Part shown: positions 1-7,460 of the stretch, one piece after another
How the letters are laid out: each line of letters opens with the position of its first letter
Position numbering within the stretch: position 1 is the first letter of the stretch
DNA from: Lachnospiraceae bacterium
GTDB taxonomy: Bacteria; Bacillota; Clostridia; Lachnospirales; Lachnospiraceae
Assembly (NCBI GenBank): GCA_900772845.1
Contig: CAAGSD010000064.1
Coordinates: 9,941 to 73,940 of the forward strand
DNA length: 64,000 bases
Direction of reading: 5' to 3'
Position numbers and translations under genes: made by a program
The notes under the pieces: generated by a model
What the model was told of the DNA's origin: nothing
Database searches by the model: none
The model's input: the letters and a program-made list of their open reading frames with translations, nothing else

Positions 1-361
1 ATGCCTTGGCATTTGCCCCAAAGATCAAAAGTGCTACATTCTGCAGCAGATAGCTGACACCGATGGCGGTGATCAGAACTGCCAACGGAGAAGATGCCTT
101 TCTGAGGGGCTTGTATGCCACCTTTTCTATAGCCATTCCCAACAGGGTACAAGCGATAACAGCTGCAAGGACACCGATTACGGGAGAAAGTCCCATGGTA
201 CTGCACATTGTATATGTAATAAATGCACCGACCATAATGACATCACCATGTGCGAAATTCAGCATCTTAGCAATACCGTATACCATGGTATAACCTAATG
301 CGATCAACGCATAGACACTTCCCAGGCTGATACCGTTGATCAGATAACCGATAAAACTCAT
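1..361 (-). CDS. livH: Branched-chain amino-acid ABC transporter permease LivH (partial, 3' end off window)
   Basis: This is an inner-membrane permease of a LivFGHMJ-type ABC importer for leucine, isoleucine and valine. About 120 N-terminal residues are visible and the rest lies left of base 1. The start MSFIGYLINGISLGSVYALI, followed by GYTMVYGIAKMLNFAHGDV, is the LivH family signature. The residues are strongly hydrophobic and form the first membrane segments. The ATG at 361 follows a good GGAGGT ribosome binding site at about 370-375. The gene lies downstream of the binding-protein gene livJ, separated by a hairpin at 488-517, so it is probably expressed at a lower level from the livJ promoter. 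Identification is from family knowledge and is secure. Confidence 0.93.
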   Translation of the reverse strand, partial: MSFIGYLINGISLGSVYALIALGYTMVYGIAKMLNFAHGDVIMVGAFITYTMCSTMGLSPVIGVLAAVIACTLLGMAIEKVAYKPLRKASSPLAVLITAIGVSYLLQNVALLIFGANAKA

Positions 362-487
362 GTGAACTACCTCCATTCATGCGATTGCACAAATCTTCCA
401 TAAATAATCTTCTGTTTTCTAATAAAACAAATTCAAAAATAAGTATAACAGAACAATGAATTAATAGCAACTGTTCCGTCGAAAAGG

Positions 488-517
488 AAAGAGGGCTACC
501 CTGCGGTAACCCTCTTT
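488..517 (-). terminator. Hairpin between livJ and livH (attenuating terminator)
   Basis: Arms at 488-500 and 505-517 form a 13-bp stem with a four-base loop. The stem is fully paired only in the minus-strand RNA, where one position becomes a G-U wobble; on the plus strand it would be a mismatch. The T-run after it is short (TTTCC then TTTTC), so partial read-through into livH is expected. That would make more binding protein than permease, as is common in ABC operons. Confidence 0.7.
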
Positions 518-536
518 GGAAACTTTCTTCAGCAAA

Positions 537-1754
537 TTACATAGCCTTGTAAGCACCATTCTCGATCACAACAGCCTTAGGAGCCTTGTTAGCCTCACCG
601 TCTGCGGTCCAGGTCATGCCGTTACCGGTCAGACCATCTACAGTGATCTCTGTCATGGCAGCCTTCATACCGTCACAAATATCAGAAACACTCATATCAG
701 GTGTTACACCGCTCTTCTCGATTGCAGCCTTGATTACATAAATCGCATCATAGCTGTCTGCTGCGAACTGGTTGGGAGTCTCACCATATTTCTCCTTGTA
801 CTTGGAAACGAAGGACTTGGTCAGATCATCAGTTGCATCAGCAGCGAAAGGAGTTAACAGCATAACGCCCTCAGTCAGAGATACATCGAAGTTATCAACA
901 CCACCAAGGATACCATCCATACCGTCACAGGAGAACCACTTGGGAGCATATCCCATTGCAGCAGCCTGGGTCAGAATAAGTGCGGATTCCTGATAATAAA
1001 TAGGAAGGAATACCATATCTGCGCCAGCATCCTTTGCTTTCTGTAACTGAACAGAAAAATCAGTCTTGTTATCAGCAGTAAATGCCTCAGCAGCTACTAC
1101 TTCAAACGGCTGGTTCTCAGCTTCTTTTGCAAATTTCTCATAAATACCGGAAGAATATACATCGGAACTGTCATAAATGACTGCCACCTTCTCAGCCAGA
1201 CCGTTCTCACCAATGTACTGTGCAGATGCAAGCCCCTGGTTCGGATCGGAGAAGCATACACGGAAGTTGTTGTCATACTGAACGCACTCTACAGCAGATC
1301 CGGAAGGAGTGATCTGGAACATATTGTCTTCTTTTGTCTTATCTGTAACTGCAATACACGCACCACTGGTAGTAGATCCATCAATGATCTGTGCACCCCA
1401 GTCCTTTAATGCATTGTAAGCATTTACGGATTTCTCGGCATCTGCCTCATCATCCTGGAACTTAAATTCAACCTGATAACCATTGATACCACCTGCTGCA
1501 TTGATTTCTTCTACAGCGATCTCTGCGCCATGCTGTACAGCCAGACCATAAACTGCTGCGCCGCCGGTGGTGGGTCCGATACCGCCGATCTTAAATACGC
1601 TGCCTGCAGCTGCGCCATTGTCACCAGCTGCACTCTCAGTTGCTGCATTGGTACCTGCTGCAGCAGAACCATTGTCTGTGTTACCACAGCCAGCCATAGA
1701 CATTACCATAGCAGATGCTACGGCAACACTTAAAAACTTGTTGAATTTCTTCAT
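537..1754 (-). CDS. livJ: Branched-chain amino-acid ABC transporter substrate-binding lipoprotein
   Basis: This extracellular lipid-anchored receptor delivers branched-chain amino acids (or related substrates) to the LivHMGF permease. The 405-residue product starts MKKFNKFLSVAVASAMVMSM and has a lipobox ending AGC, so Cys is the lipid-modified residue. A low-complexity Ala/Gly/Thr linker follows, then the type 1 periplasmic-binding fold (FKIGGIGPTTGGAAVYG; AVEEINAAGGINGYQVEF). The ATG at 1754 was chosen because AAAGGAGG lies just upstream; a longer frame to 1799 has no ribosome site. Expression should start at the promoter 1815-1843 and may be controlled by the palindrome at 1780-1817. The exact substrate is inferred. 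Confidence 0.93.
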   Translation of the reverse strand: MKKFNKFLSVAVASAMVMSMAGCGNTDNGSAAAGTNAATESAAGDNGAAAGSVFKIGGIGPTTGGAAVYGLAVQHGAEIAVEEINAAGGINGYQVEFKFQDDEADAEKSVNAYNALKDWGAQIIDGSTTSGACIAVTDKTKEDNMFQITPSGSAVECVQYDNNFRVCFSDPNQGLASAQYIGENGLAEKVAVIYDSSDVYSSGIYEKFAKEAENQPFEVVAAEAFTADNKTDFSVQLQKAKDAGADMVFLPIYYQESALILTQAAAMGYAPKWFSCDGMDGILGGVDNFDVSLTEGVMLLTPFAADATDDLTKSFVSKYKEKYGETPNQFAADSYDAIYVIKAAIEKSGVTPDMSVSDICDGMKAAMTEITVDGLTGNGMTWTADGEANKAPKAVVIENGAYKAM

Positions 1755-1779
1755 AATATCTTCCTCCTTTTTAACAATG

Positions 1780-1817
1780 TATACAAAAATACAATGCATA
1801 ATTGTTATTTTTGTATA
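1780..1817. promoter_or_regulatory. 12-bp perfect inverted repeat at livJ transcription start (operator-like)
   Basis: TATACAAAAATA (1780-1791) and TATTTTTGTATA (1806-1817) are exact reverse complements separated by 14 bp. The site covers the -10 box and the predicted start near 1808 and extends about 28 bases into the leader. That position fits a repressor operator. I do not recognise the motif as a known regulator site; it does not match the CodY consensus AATTTTCWGAAAATT. Confidence 0.55.
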
Positions 1818-1843
1818 TTACACGCTTCATTTTCGTTTGTCAA
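1815..1843 (-). promoter_or_regulatory. Sigma-A-type promoter of livJ operon
   Basis: Read on the minus strand: -35 TTGACA (1838-1843), 17-bp spacer, -10 TAATAT (1815-1820). The predicted start is near 1808, about 54 bases before the livJ ATG. The -35 is consensus and the spacing ideal. Confidence 0.75.
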
Positions 1844-1984
1844 TGGCTTTTATTTTCCTCTTTGGCATTTCGTCACATTAAAATAGATCAAGTTGTGAAT
1901 ATTTTTATTAAAAAAGGTTTATTTTTCAAACCCAAGGAAATACTATCTTTGAAACTATTATTAATAGAAACTTCAAAAAAATAT

Positions 1985-2018
1985 CTGTACAGAATTTGCT
2001 TCTGCAAATTCCATACAG
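1985..2018 (+). promoter_or_regulatory. Stem-loop just upstream of the DUF378 gene
   Basis: CTGTACAGAATTTGC (1985-1999) can pair with GCAAATTCCATACAG (2004-2018), apart from a 3-base internal mismatch, around a TTCT loop. It ends about 10 bases before the AAGGAG ribosome site of the next gene. It could be a leader structure or a boundary element. I found no confident promoter between 1844 and 1985 on the plus strand. Confidence 0.35.
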
Positions 2019-2036
2019 ACAGGATAAGGAGATTTT

Positions 2037-2246
2037 ATGGGTAATAAATATTTGGATGGAACCGCTCTCACCATAGCCATCATCGGTGCCGTGAACTGGG
2101 GACTGATCGGCCTGTTCCGCTTTGATCTTGTAGCATTTCTGTTCGGCGATATGTCCTGGCTTTCCAGAATTATATATGCGTTGGTGGGAATCTGTGGTCT
2201 CTATCTGATCAGTTTCTTTCTCCAGCTTGGAGACGATCAGACTTAA
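2037..2246 (+). CDS. DUF378 family small membrane protein (YuzA-like)
   Basis: This 69-residue protein has two hydrophobic segments (roughly residues 10-30 and 42-63) and the family pattern ALTIAIIGAVNWGLIGLFRFD, including the conserved GAxNWGL core. DUF378 proteins are small inner-membrane proteins of unknown function. The ATG at 2037 has a good AAGGAG site upstream. It is an isolated plus-strand gene between minus-strand operons. Its stop codon overlaps the rsfS stop by four bases (TTAA), with no terminator between the two converging genes. The family assignment is confident; no function can be given. Confidence 0.85.
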   Translation: MGNKYLDGTALTIAIIGAVNWGLIGLFRFDLVAFLFGDMSWLSRIIYALVGICGLYLISFFLQLGDDQT

Positions 2247-2596
2247 AGTTCTTCCGTGGGGATCTGGACACCATCTCTCCAGATACGTTCCAGATCGTAT
2301 AGAAGACGGTTTTCCTTGTCAAAAACGTGCACGATCACATCACCGAAGTCTAACAATACCCAGTTGGCTGTTTCATATCCTTCGGTCTGTCTGGCAGGGA
2401 AACCGGCTCTTCCCAGCTTCTCTTCCACATTGTCACACAGTGCCTGGATCTGGCTGGAGTTATTACCTCCCGCAATAATAAAATAATCCGCAATTACAGA
2501 CACCTGACTGATGTCTATCACTTTAATATCCTCTGCTTTTTTATCTTCCAATGCTTCTACGGCAAGTTTTGCCATTTTTCTGGATTCTTCACTCAT
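2243..2596 (-). CDS. rsfS: Ribosome silencing factor RsfS
   Basis: RsfS binds ribosomal protein L14 and blocks joining of the ribosomal subunits when nutrients are short. The 117-residue protein fits the family length and contains the core DISQVSVIADYFIIAGG, the QIQALCDNVEEKL helix and the NWVLLDFGDVIVHVF strand. The ATG at 2596 is preferred because AAGGAG, formed by the last codons of yqeK, lies about 10 bases upstream; a start at 2629 has no ribosome site. It is the last gene of the rplU operon, 7 bp after yqeK, the usual nadD-yqeK-rsfS order in Firmicutes. Confidence 0.95.
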   Translation of the reverse strand: MSEESRKMAKLAVEALEDKKAEDIKVIDISQVSVIADYFIIAGGNNSSQIQALCDNVEEKLGRAGFPARQTEGYETANWVLLDFGDVIVHVFDKENRLLYDLERIWRDGVQIPTEEL

Positions 2597-2603
2597 AGAA
2601 ATA

Positions 2604-3188
2604 TTACTCCTTGCTCTTTTTATTTTCATTATAATATTGATAGGTCTCTTCTGTCATGGGATCCATCTCGCCTTCCCCGGATCTCAGATAGTCCAGAGTA
2701 TCTTCCAGGATTTTTTTCACTGCCTCGTCCAGATCCACAAAGGCCATCTGACGGATCATTTTCAGATTCGGTGCCTGTTTTCTGCCGGGTTCGATGTAAT
2801 CCGCTGTAAAAATAATCTTTTCCAGAAGCGTCATACCAGGATGCCCGGTCGTGTGATATAAAATGGCATTCAGGATCTCAGGATCTTCAATCTTGTACTC
2901 CTTCTTCGCCAGATAACTTCCTACCTTAGCATGCAAAAGATAAGGATTGCGCCGTTCCACATCCGTCACTTCAATATGATGCTTGTCACAGGCTGACAGT
3001 AATTTGTCATTTTCCATACATTTGGCACAATCATGAAGCAGTCCAGCAATCTGCGCCTGCTCCACATCCTTGCCGTAGCGCATGGCCAGTGCAGCAGCGG
3101 TATATTCCACCCCCAGCGTATGCACGAAACGTTTGGAATCCTGCACTTTTTCCATTTCTTTGGTCAATTTTTTCAGCAGATCACTCAT
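2604..3188 (-). CDS. yqeK: HD-domain Ap4A hydrolase YqeK
   Basis: YqeK-type HD-domain proteins cleave diadenosine tetraphosphate symmetrically to two ADP. The 194-residue protein has metal-binding His/Asp patterns typical of the HD fold: RFVHTLGVEYTAAALA near residues 20-36, AGLLHDCAK near 48-56, and LLHAKVG and LYHTTGHP further on. The last eight bases of nadD overlap its start, and rsfS follows 7 bp after its stop, so the three are translationally linked. The C-terminus is Lys/Glu rich and unremarkable. Confidence 0.93.
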   Translation of the reverse strand: MSDLLKKLTKEMEKVQDSKRFVHTLGVEYTAAALAMRYGKDVEQAQIAGLLHDCAKCMENDKLLSACDKHHIEVTDVERRNPYLLHAKVGSYLAKKEYKIEDPEILNAILYHTTGHPGMTLLEKIIFTADYIEPGRKQAPNLKMIRQMAFVDLDEAVKKILEDTLDYLRSGEGEMDPMTEETYQYYNENKKSKE

Positions 3189-3795
3189 CCTGATAAAGCC
3201 CCTTTTCTTCCATATATACCCTCACAGCTTCGGGCACCAGATAGCGCACGGACAGCCCTTTTTTCCTTCTTTCCCGTATCTCCGAAGAAGAAATCTCGAT
3301 CCGCCGGAACGGAAGCAGTTGAATTACAGCACCAAATCTTTCTTTTAACTCGGTGATCTTCTCCTGTATACACGCAGCATCCACATCTCCCCGCACTGCG
3401 GCAAGGACTGTGCATGCAGCAAACAGACGGTCTGCACATTTCCAGTATTCTATGGTGAAAAGACAGTCTGCCCCACAGATAAAAAAGAACTGGTTCTCCG
3501 GATATTCCCTTTGCAGCTGTTCCATAGTCTCGTAGCTATAGGTATTCCCGGGACGCCGGATCTCCATGTCCAGGCAACGGAATCTGTTATTATCCGCAAT
3601 GGCCAGACAGACCATCCGGTATCTGTCCTTCGCAGATAATACGGTAATCCCCTCCTTGCTTTTCAGATAAGAGCATCCGGTGGGAATCAGCCAGACTTCG
3701 TCCAGTCTCATTGTCTCCAGCGCATGCTCTGCCAGTAATAGATGTCCTGTATGAATGGGGCTGAAAGTGCCTCCCATAATACCTATTCTGCTCAT
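3181..3795 (-). CDS. nadD: Nicotinate-nucleotide adenylyltransferase
   Basis: NadD makes nicotinate adenine dinucleotide from nicotinate mononucleotide and ATP in NAD synthesis. The product (204 residues) opens with RIGIMGGTFSPIHTGHL, which carries the nucleotidyltransferase GGTFxPxHxGH motif, and ends with ISSSEIRERR, the SSTxIR-type ATP-binding signature. ATG at 3795 was chosen over one three codons earlier because AAAGGG sits about 9 bases upstream. It overlaps yqeK by 8 bp. A 63-bp gap separates it from yhbY. Confidence 0.94.
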   Translation of the reverse strand: MSRIGIMGGTFSPIHTGHLLLAEHALETMRLDEVWLIPTGCSYLKSKEGITVLSAKDRYRMVCLAIADNNRFRCLDMEIRRPGNTYSYETMEQLQREYPENQFFFICGADCLFTIEYWKCADRLFAACTVLAAVRGDVDAACIQEKITELKERFGAVIQLLPFRRIEISSSEIRERRKKGLSVRYLVPEAVRVYMEEKGLYQDE

Positions 3796-3858
3796 GATCT
3801 TCATCCCTTTGCATGCAGTGATCGATTCCTCTGATGTGGTGCCTTAGCCCATACTTTT

Positions 3859-4149
3859 CTAACGAGGCAGTTCGATCTTCGGCTTGTCCTTATCGGGCTT
3901 GTATAATACGATCTTTTTACCGATTACCTGTACCACCTGAGAATGGGTACGTTCCGCCACCATCTCTGCGATAGCTCTTGGGTCATCAAAACAATTCTTC
4001 AATACGCCGATTTTGATCAGTTCATTATTGTTAAAGGACTCACCGATAGCGGCGGTGAGTTCCGGAGTCAGGCTGGATTTTCCCACCTGAAAAATAGGAT
4101 TCAGATTGCTTGCCAGACTCATTAAATAGGCTCTCTGTTTACTTGTCAT
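3859..4149 (-). CDS. yhbY: CRM-domain RNA-binding protein YhbY
   Basis: This 96-residue protein is one CRM domain, found in YhbY/YqeI proteins that associate with pre-50S ribosomal particles. The start MTSKQRAYLMSLASNLNPIF, the NNELIKIGVLKN segment and QVIGKKIVLYKP are typical. The ATG at 4149 follows AAAGGA; an in-frame ATG at 4173 has no site. Lying between obgE and nadD, it belongs to a cluster of ribosome-assembly genes. Confidence 0.92.
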   Translation of the reverse strand: MTSKQRAYLMSLASNLNPIFQVGKSSLTPELTAAIGESFNNNELIKIGVLKNCFDDPRAIAEMVAERTHSQVVQVIGKKIVLYKPDKDKPKIELPR

Positions 4150-4206
4150 AATTTTTCCTTTCACAGACATCAACTTACTTATGGTAATCTCTGTTTGTCA
4201 CAGACA

Positions 4207-5499
4207 TTATTTATAGTAATCAAAGGACAGGCCGTACATACGTACCGTATCTCCCTCCTGAATACCAAGTGCTTCCAGTTCCTCCAAAATACCGGTATCT
4301 TTCAGGAAATTCTGGAAGAAAGTGAAGCCCTTCTCGCTGTCCAGATTCGTATATCCCAACATCTTCTCAATCTTGGGTCCTTCAACAACGTATTCGTCCT
4401 CTTCCTCATCATAAGTTACAGTATAAGCATCATCCACAGATCCGGTCATGCTCTCCGGGAAGTACTCCTGTGCGAAGACTGTAGTCTCCTCACCGATATT
4501 AGAGAGCATATCATTCACTTCATATAACAGTTCCTTTACACCCTGACCGGTTACCGCAGACATAGGGAATACTTTGATTCCTTTCGGTTCAAATTCCGCA
4601 CGGATCGCCTCCACGGGATCAGATCCGTCCTCTGTATAGACAGCATCAATTTTGTTGGCTGCTATGACCTGAGGTCTGGCCGCAATCTCTGGATTGTAGG
4701 CTTCCAGCTCCTTGTTGATAGCATAGATATCCTGAATGGGATCTCTTCCCTCCGTACCGGCTGCATCCACGATATGGATGATCACTTTGGTCCGTTCAAT
4801 ATGGCGCAGGAACTCGTGTCCCAGACCGATTCCTTCGGAAGCACCTTCGATCAGTCCGGGGATATCCGCAATGACGAAGCCGCCGGTTCCTTCCAGATCC
4901 ACCACGCCCAGGTTCGGATTCAAGGTTGTGAAATGATAGTTGGCGATCTTCGGTCTGGCATTGGTCACTCTGGACAGGAAGGTAGATTTGCCTACATTGG
5001 GGAATCCCACCAGTCCTACATCAGCAATTACCTTTAATTCCAGCAGAAGTTCCAGTTCCTGTGCTGCCTGTCCCGGCTGTGCATATTTCGGAGCCTGCAT
5101 GGTACTGGTGGCATAATGCTGGTTGCCGTTGCCACCCTTACCGCCTTTTAAGAGAACAACCCGTTTGTTGTCCCCCGACATATCCGTAATTACCTGCCCG
5201 CTCTGAGCTTCTTTGATCACGGTTCCTGCAGGGACTTTGATAATGATGTCTTCTCCATCCTTGCCGCGACAGTTCTTCTTGCCGCCCTCTTCCCCGTCTC
5301 CGGCCTTGTACTTACGGATGTGCCGGAAATCGATCAGGGTATTCAGCCCCTCATCCACAACAAAGATCACGTCACCGCCGTGACCACCATCGCCACCGTC
5401 AGGGCCGCCACTGGGAACATATTTTTCACGGCGAAAGGACACATGACCATCTCCGCCTTTACCGCTTCTTACGTAAATTTTAGCTCTGTCAGCAAACAT
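4207..5499 (-). CDS. obgE: Obg family GTPase ObgE/CgtA
   Basis: ObgE is an essential GTPase acting in late 50S assembly and stress signalling. The 430-residue protein has the glycine-rich Obg fold at residues 1-158 (GGDGHVSFRREKYVPSGGPD), a G domain with Walker A GFPNVGKST, switch DIPGLIEGA and specificity motif NKID, and the Gram-positive C-terminal OCT domain (about 350-430). The start follows AAAGGAG. A strong hairpin at 5535-5569 separates it from rpmA upstream and probably lowers its expression relative to the ribosomal proteins. Confidence 0.97.
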   Translation of the reverse strand: MFADRAKIYVRSGKGGDGHVSFRREKYVPSGGPDGGDGGHGGDVIFVVDEGLNTLIDFRHIRKYKAGDGEEGGKKNCRGKDGEDIIIKVPAGTVIKEAQSGQVITDMSGDNKRVVLLKGGKGGNGNQHYATSTMQAPKYAQPGQAAQELELLLELKVIADVGLVGFPNVGKSTFLSRVTNARPKIANYHFTTLNPNLGVVDLEGTGGFVIADIPGLIEGASEGIGLGHEFLRHIERTKVIIHIVDAAGTEGRDPIQDIYAINKELEAYNPEIAARPQVIAANKIDAVYTEDGSDPVEAIRAEFEPKGIKVFPMSAVTGQGVKELLYEVNDMLSNIGEETTVFAQEYFPESMTGSVDDAYTVTYDEEEDEYVVEGPKIEKMLGYTNLDSEKGFTFFQNFLKDTGILEELEALGIQEGDTVRMYGLSFDYYK

Positions 5500-5534
5500 A
5501 TTGTTCTCCTTTCCGACAAAATCCTTTACGGACT

Positions 5535-5569
5535 AAAAGGGCTTCAAACAATCAGTATGTTTGAAGCCC
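5535..5569 (-). terminator. Hairpin with T-run between rpmA and obgE
   Basis: Arms 5539-5550 and 5558-5569 form a perfect 12-bp stem (GGGCTTCAAACA) with a 7-base loop, followed on the minus strand by TTTT. It lies inside an otherwise continuous operon, so it is likely a partial terminator that lets some RNA polymerase continue into obgE. Confidence 0.75.
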
Positions 5570-5582
5570 TGGTTAAATCAAC

Positions 5583-5867
5583 TTATTTCTCTACGGGATA
5601 TACGGAAGCCTGCTTCTTGTCTCTGCCCTTTCTCTCGAAACGGAGAACGCCGTCAACTAAAGCAAACAGAGTATCATCTCCACCGATACCAACATTGACA
5701 CCGGGATGGATCTTAGTACCGCGCTGTCTGTAAAGAATATTTCCAGCTTTTACAAACTGGCCATCAGCTCTCTTCGCACCTAATCTCTTGGATTCGGAAT
5801 CTCTACCGTTCTTGGTAGAACCAACTCCCTTTTTATGTGCAAAAAATTGAAGGTTAAAGTTAAACAT
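5583..5867 (-). CDS. rpmA: Ribosomal protein L27 (with N-terminal extension cleaved by Prp)
   Basis: L27 is a large-subunit protein whose N-terminus reaches the peptidyl-transferase centre. The 94-residue product starts MFNFNLQFFAHKKGVGSTKN. The Firmicutes-type extension ends NLQFF, and mature L27 should start AHKKG after cleavage by Prp, as established in Staphylococcus aureus. The gene for Prp is immediately upstream. The ribosome site GAGGAGGTG is built from the last codons of prp, with only three bases between the prp stop and this ATG. Confidence 0.97.
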   Translation of the reverse strand: MFNFNLQFFAHKKGVGSTKNGRDSESKRLGAKRADGQFVKAGNILYRQRGTKIHPGVNVGIGGDDTLFALVDGVLRFERKGRDKKQASVYPVEK

Positions 5868-5870
5868 GGT

Positions 5871-6218
5871 CTACACCTCCTCGATTTTTACTTGCAAATA
5901 CTGTTCCCCGTACTGACTGCTGAGCTTCTTTAGTGAAAACACCATGAAGTCCATCAGAAATACGGACTTGTCCTGCGGAATGGAATTCTCGAAATCACAT
6001 TTGATAAAACCTGTCTCCTCATTCTGTGTCAGCTGCATCTTTTCGCCAGCCATTTCTTCCAACGCCATGATCGTACTTTGTACGGTCACAGAAATCGCTG
6101 CACAGAGGATATCCGGTTCCTTACCGAACAGTTTCTTCTTCGCATATTCCGCATGTCCCATGCAATAGAATCCGCGATAGATTCCCTCATGGTCCTTACG
6201 AATGATAATAGTTGTCAT
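5871..6218 (-). CDS. prp: Ribosomal-processing cysteine protease Prp
   Basis: Prp removes the N-terminal extension of L27. The 115-residue protein has the catalytic pair expected in the family: His in GHAEYA (about residue 22) and Cys in DILCAAIS (about residue 38). It lies between rplU and rpmA, the conserved Firmicutes order. Its ATG is five bases after the rplU stop, but I see no good ribosome binding site there, so translation probably depends on coupling to rplU and may be kept low, as suits a processing enzyme. Confidence 0.95.
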   Translation of the reverse strand: MTTIIIRKDHEGIYRGFYCMGHAEYAKKKLFGKEPDILCAAISVTVQSTIMALEEMAGEKMQLTQNEETGFIKCDFENSIPQDKSVFLMDFMVFSLKKLSSQYGEQYLQVKIEEV

Positions 6219-6223
6219 AACGA

Positions 6224-6529
6224 TTATGCGTTAATCTTTTCGATCTTAACCTGAGTGTATGCTTGTCTATGACCATTCTTCTTGTGGTAACCGGTTTTTC
6301 TCTTGTACTTGTATACAATAACCTTCTTACCTCTACCCTGCTCCATAACGGTTGCGGTAACAGTTGCGTTAGCAACGTCAGCACCAACCTTGAGGGTATT
6401 GTCACTTACTGCGATCACCTGGTCAAAAGTAACAGTATTACCAGCCTCTGCATCGATCTTCTCAACTTTGATCACATCACCCTCAGAAACTTTGTACTGC
6501 TTTCCACCTGTTGCAATAATTGCGTACAT
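6224..6529 (-). CDS. rplU: Ribosomal protein L21
   Basis: This 101-residue large-subunit protein starts MYAIIATGGKQYKVSEGD, the L21 signature, and ends with the conserved KRKTGYHKKNGHRQAYTQVK RNA-binding tail. AGGAGG lies just upstream. It is the first gene of the operon rplU-prp-rpmA-obgE-yhbY-nadD-yqeK-rsfS. About 88 bases of untranslated leader precede it, at the position of the Firmicutes L21 leader. Confidence 0.97.
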   Translation of the reverse strand: MYAIIATGGKQYKVSEGDVIKVEKIDAEAGNTVTFDQVIAVSDNTLKVGADVANATVTATVMEQGRGKKVIVYKYKRKTGYHKKNGHRQAYTQVKIEKINA

Positions 6530-6617
6530 AATAAGGCACCTCCTATTATTTACTCGCTAACTTTGGTGGTGAAAGACCCTAAAATCCAACACACTTATAC
6601 CTAGTTATGCGGCATAC
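6530..6617 (-). ncRNA. Putative L21 leader of rplU mRNA
   Basis: The stretch between the predicted start (near 6617) and the rplU ATG is about 88 bases, about the size of the L21 leader known in Firmicutes, an autoregulatory ribosomal-protein leader. It ends in a strong AGGAGGTGCC ribosome site. The assignment rests on position and length; I could not run a covariance-model check. Confidence 0.45.
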
Positions 6618-6623
6618 CGTAGT

Positions 6624-6652
6624 ATAATAACATGAGGTGCCCTGGTCGTCAA
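6624..6652 (-). promoter_or_regulatory. Promoter of the rplU operon
   Basis: On the minus strand: -35 TTGACG (6647-6652), 17-bp spacer, -10 TATTAT (6624-6629) with an upstream TG (extended -10). It is a strong housekeeping promoter, as expected for ribosomal proteins. Confidence 0.75.
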
Positions 6653-6708
6653 GATATAATTAGATTTTTTTTGATTTTTTTTGAAAAAACACCAAATATT
6701 TCAGCTGC

Positions 6709-7353
6709 CTACTTTTCTAAAATATCTGCATTGTTCTTCTTCTCAAAGTCATCCACATACTGAATGATCAGCTTTACAGTTCCATCAATGCCGAGAACGC
6801 TGCTGTTGATACAAAGATCATAGCTGTCGGCTCTGCCCCACTTCTTGGAAGAATAATAGTTGTAATAGCTCTGACGCTGTTTATCCTTCTTCGTGATCAT
6901 TTCCTTTGCCTTGGCCTCCGTCAGATCATATCTGGTCATGATCCGTTTGGTCTTCACATCATCATCACCGAAGATAAACAGGTTGATGCAGTTCTTGTAA
7001 TCTGCCAGAGCGTAATCTGCACAACGGCCTACAATAACGCAGGGGCCTTCATCAGCGATCTTCTTGATCGTATCAAACTGTGCCAGAAATACCTTATGGC
7101 TGATAGGCATATCTACAAAAGAGGATGCATTGTAGCCGAAGGAATAAGTATCCATGACCAAATTGTACAGGAAGGAATTGGTAGGTCTTTCATCATGGTT
7201 CTGGATCATTTCCTCACAGAAACCACTTTCCTGTGCTGCTCTGGTAAGGAGTTCCTTGTCATAGCATTTGATTCCATAATACTCTGCAACCTTTTCCCCA
7301 ATTTCACGGCCTGCAGAACCAAACTGACGTCCAATGGTAATAATCGTATTCAT
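6709..7353 (-). CDS. Cytidylate-kinase-like family protein
   Basis: This 214-residue P-loop protein is of the cytidylate-kinase-like family (Pfam Cytidylate_kin2), whose physiological substrate is not established. The start MNTIITIGRQFGSAGREIG replaces the usual kinase P-loop; FGSAGREIG is the family form. YYGIKCYDKELL and VIVGRCADYAL follow as in cytidylate kinases. A true cmk is present at 57994-58671, so this is a paralogue with a different role. The ATG at 7353 gives the conserved N-terminus, though its ribosome site is weak. A promoter with a perfect TATAAT lies at 7405-7433, making it a single-gene unit. Confidence 0.85.
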   Translation of the reverse strand: MNTIITIGRQFGSAGREIGEKVAEYYGIKCYDKELLTRAAQESGFCEEMIQNHDERPTNSFLYNLVMDTYSFGYNASSFVDMPISHKVFLAQFDTIKKIADEGPCVIVGRCADYALADYKNCINLFIFGDDDVKTKRIMTRYDLTEAKAKEMITKKDKQRQSYYNYYSSKKWGRADSYDLCINSSVLGIDGTVKLIIQYVDDFEKKNNADILEK

Positions 7354-7404
7354 ACACACACCCGCTTTCTGCTGTACTTGATAACTAGCATTTTTTGTAT
7401 CTTC

Positions 7405-7433
7405 ATTATACGTGATATTCAACAAAAAATCAA
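7405..7433 (-). promoter_or_regulatory. Promoter of the cytidylate-kinase-like gene
   Basis: -35 TTGATT (7428-7433), 17-bp spacer, -10 TATAAT (7405-7410) on the minus strand. The predicted start is near 7398, about 45 bases before the ATG. Confidence 0.7.
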
Positions 7434-7460
7434 CCAATTATCAGCTTTTTTAGTTGTTTA

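Noticed and set aside
1844..1984. Promoter for the DUF378 gene
   Set aside because: Several TATTAT or TACTAT-like -10 boxes exist in this A/T-rich stretch, but none has a supporting -35 or TG extension.
6530..6652. Pairing of the rplU ribosome site with GGCACCTC near 6634-6641 as an RNA switch
   Set aside because: That segment lies between the -35 and -10 boxes and would not be transcribed from the predicted start.
6660..6690. Long A and T tracts downstream of the cytidylate-kinase-like gene as a terminator
   Set aside because: There is no GC-rich stem before the T-run; only A/T tracts are visible.
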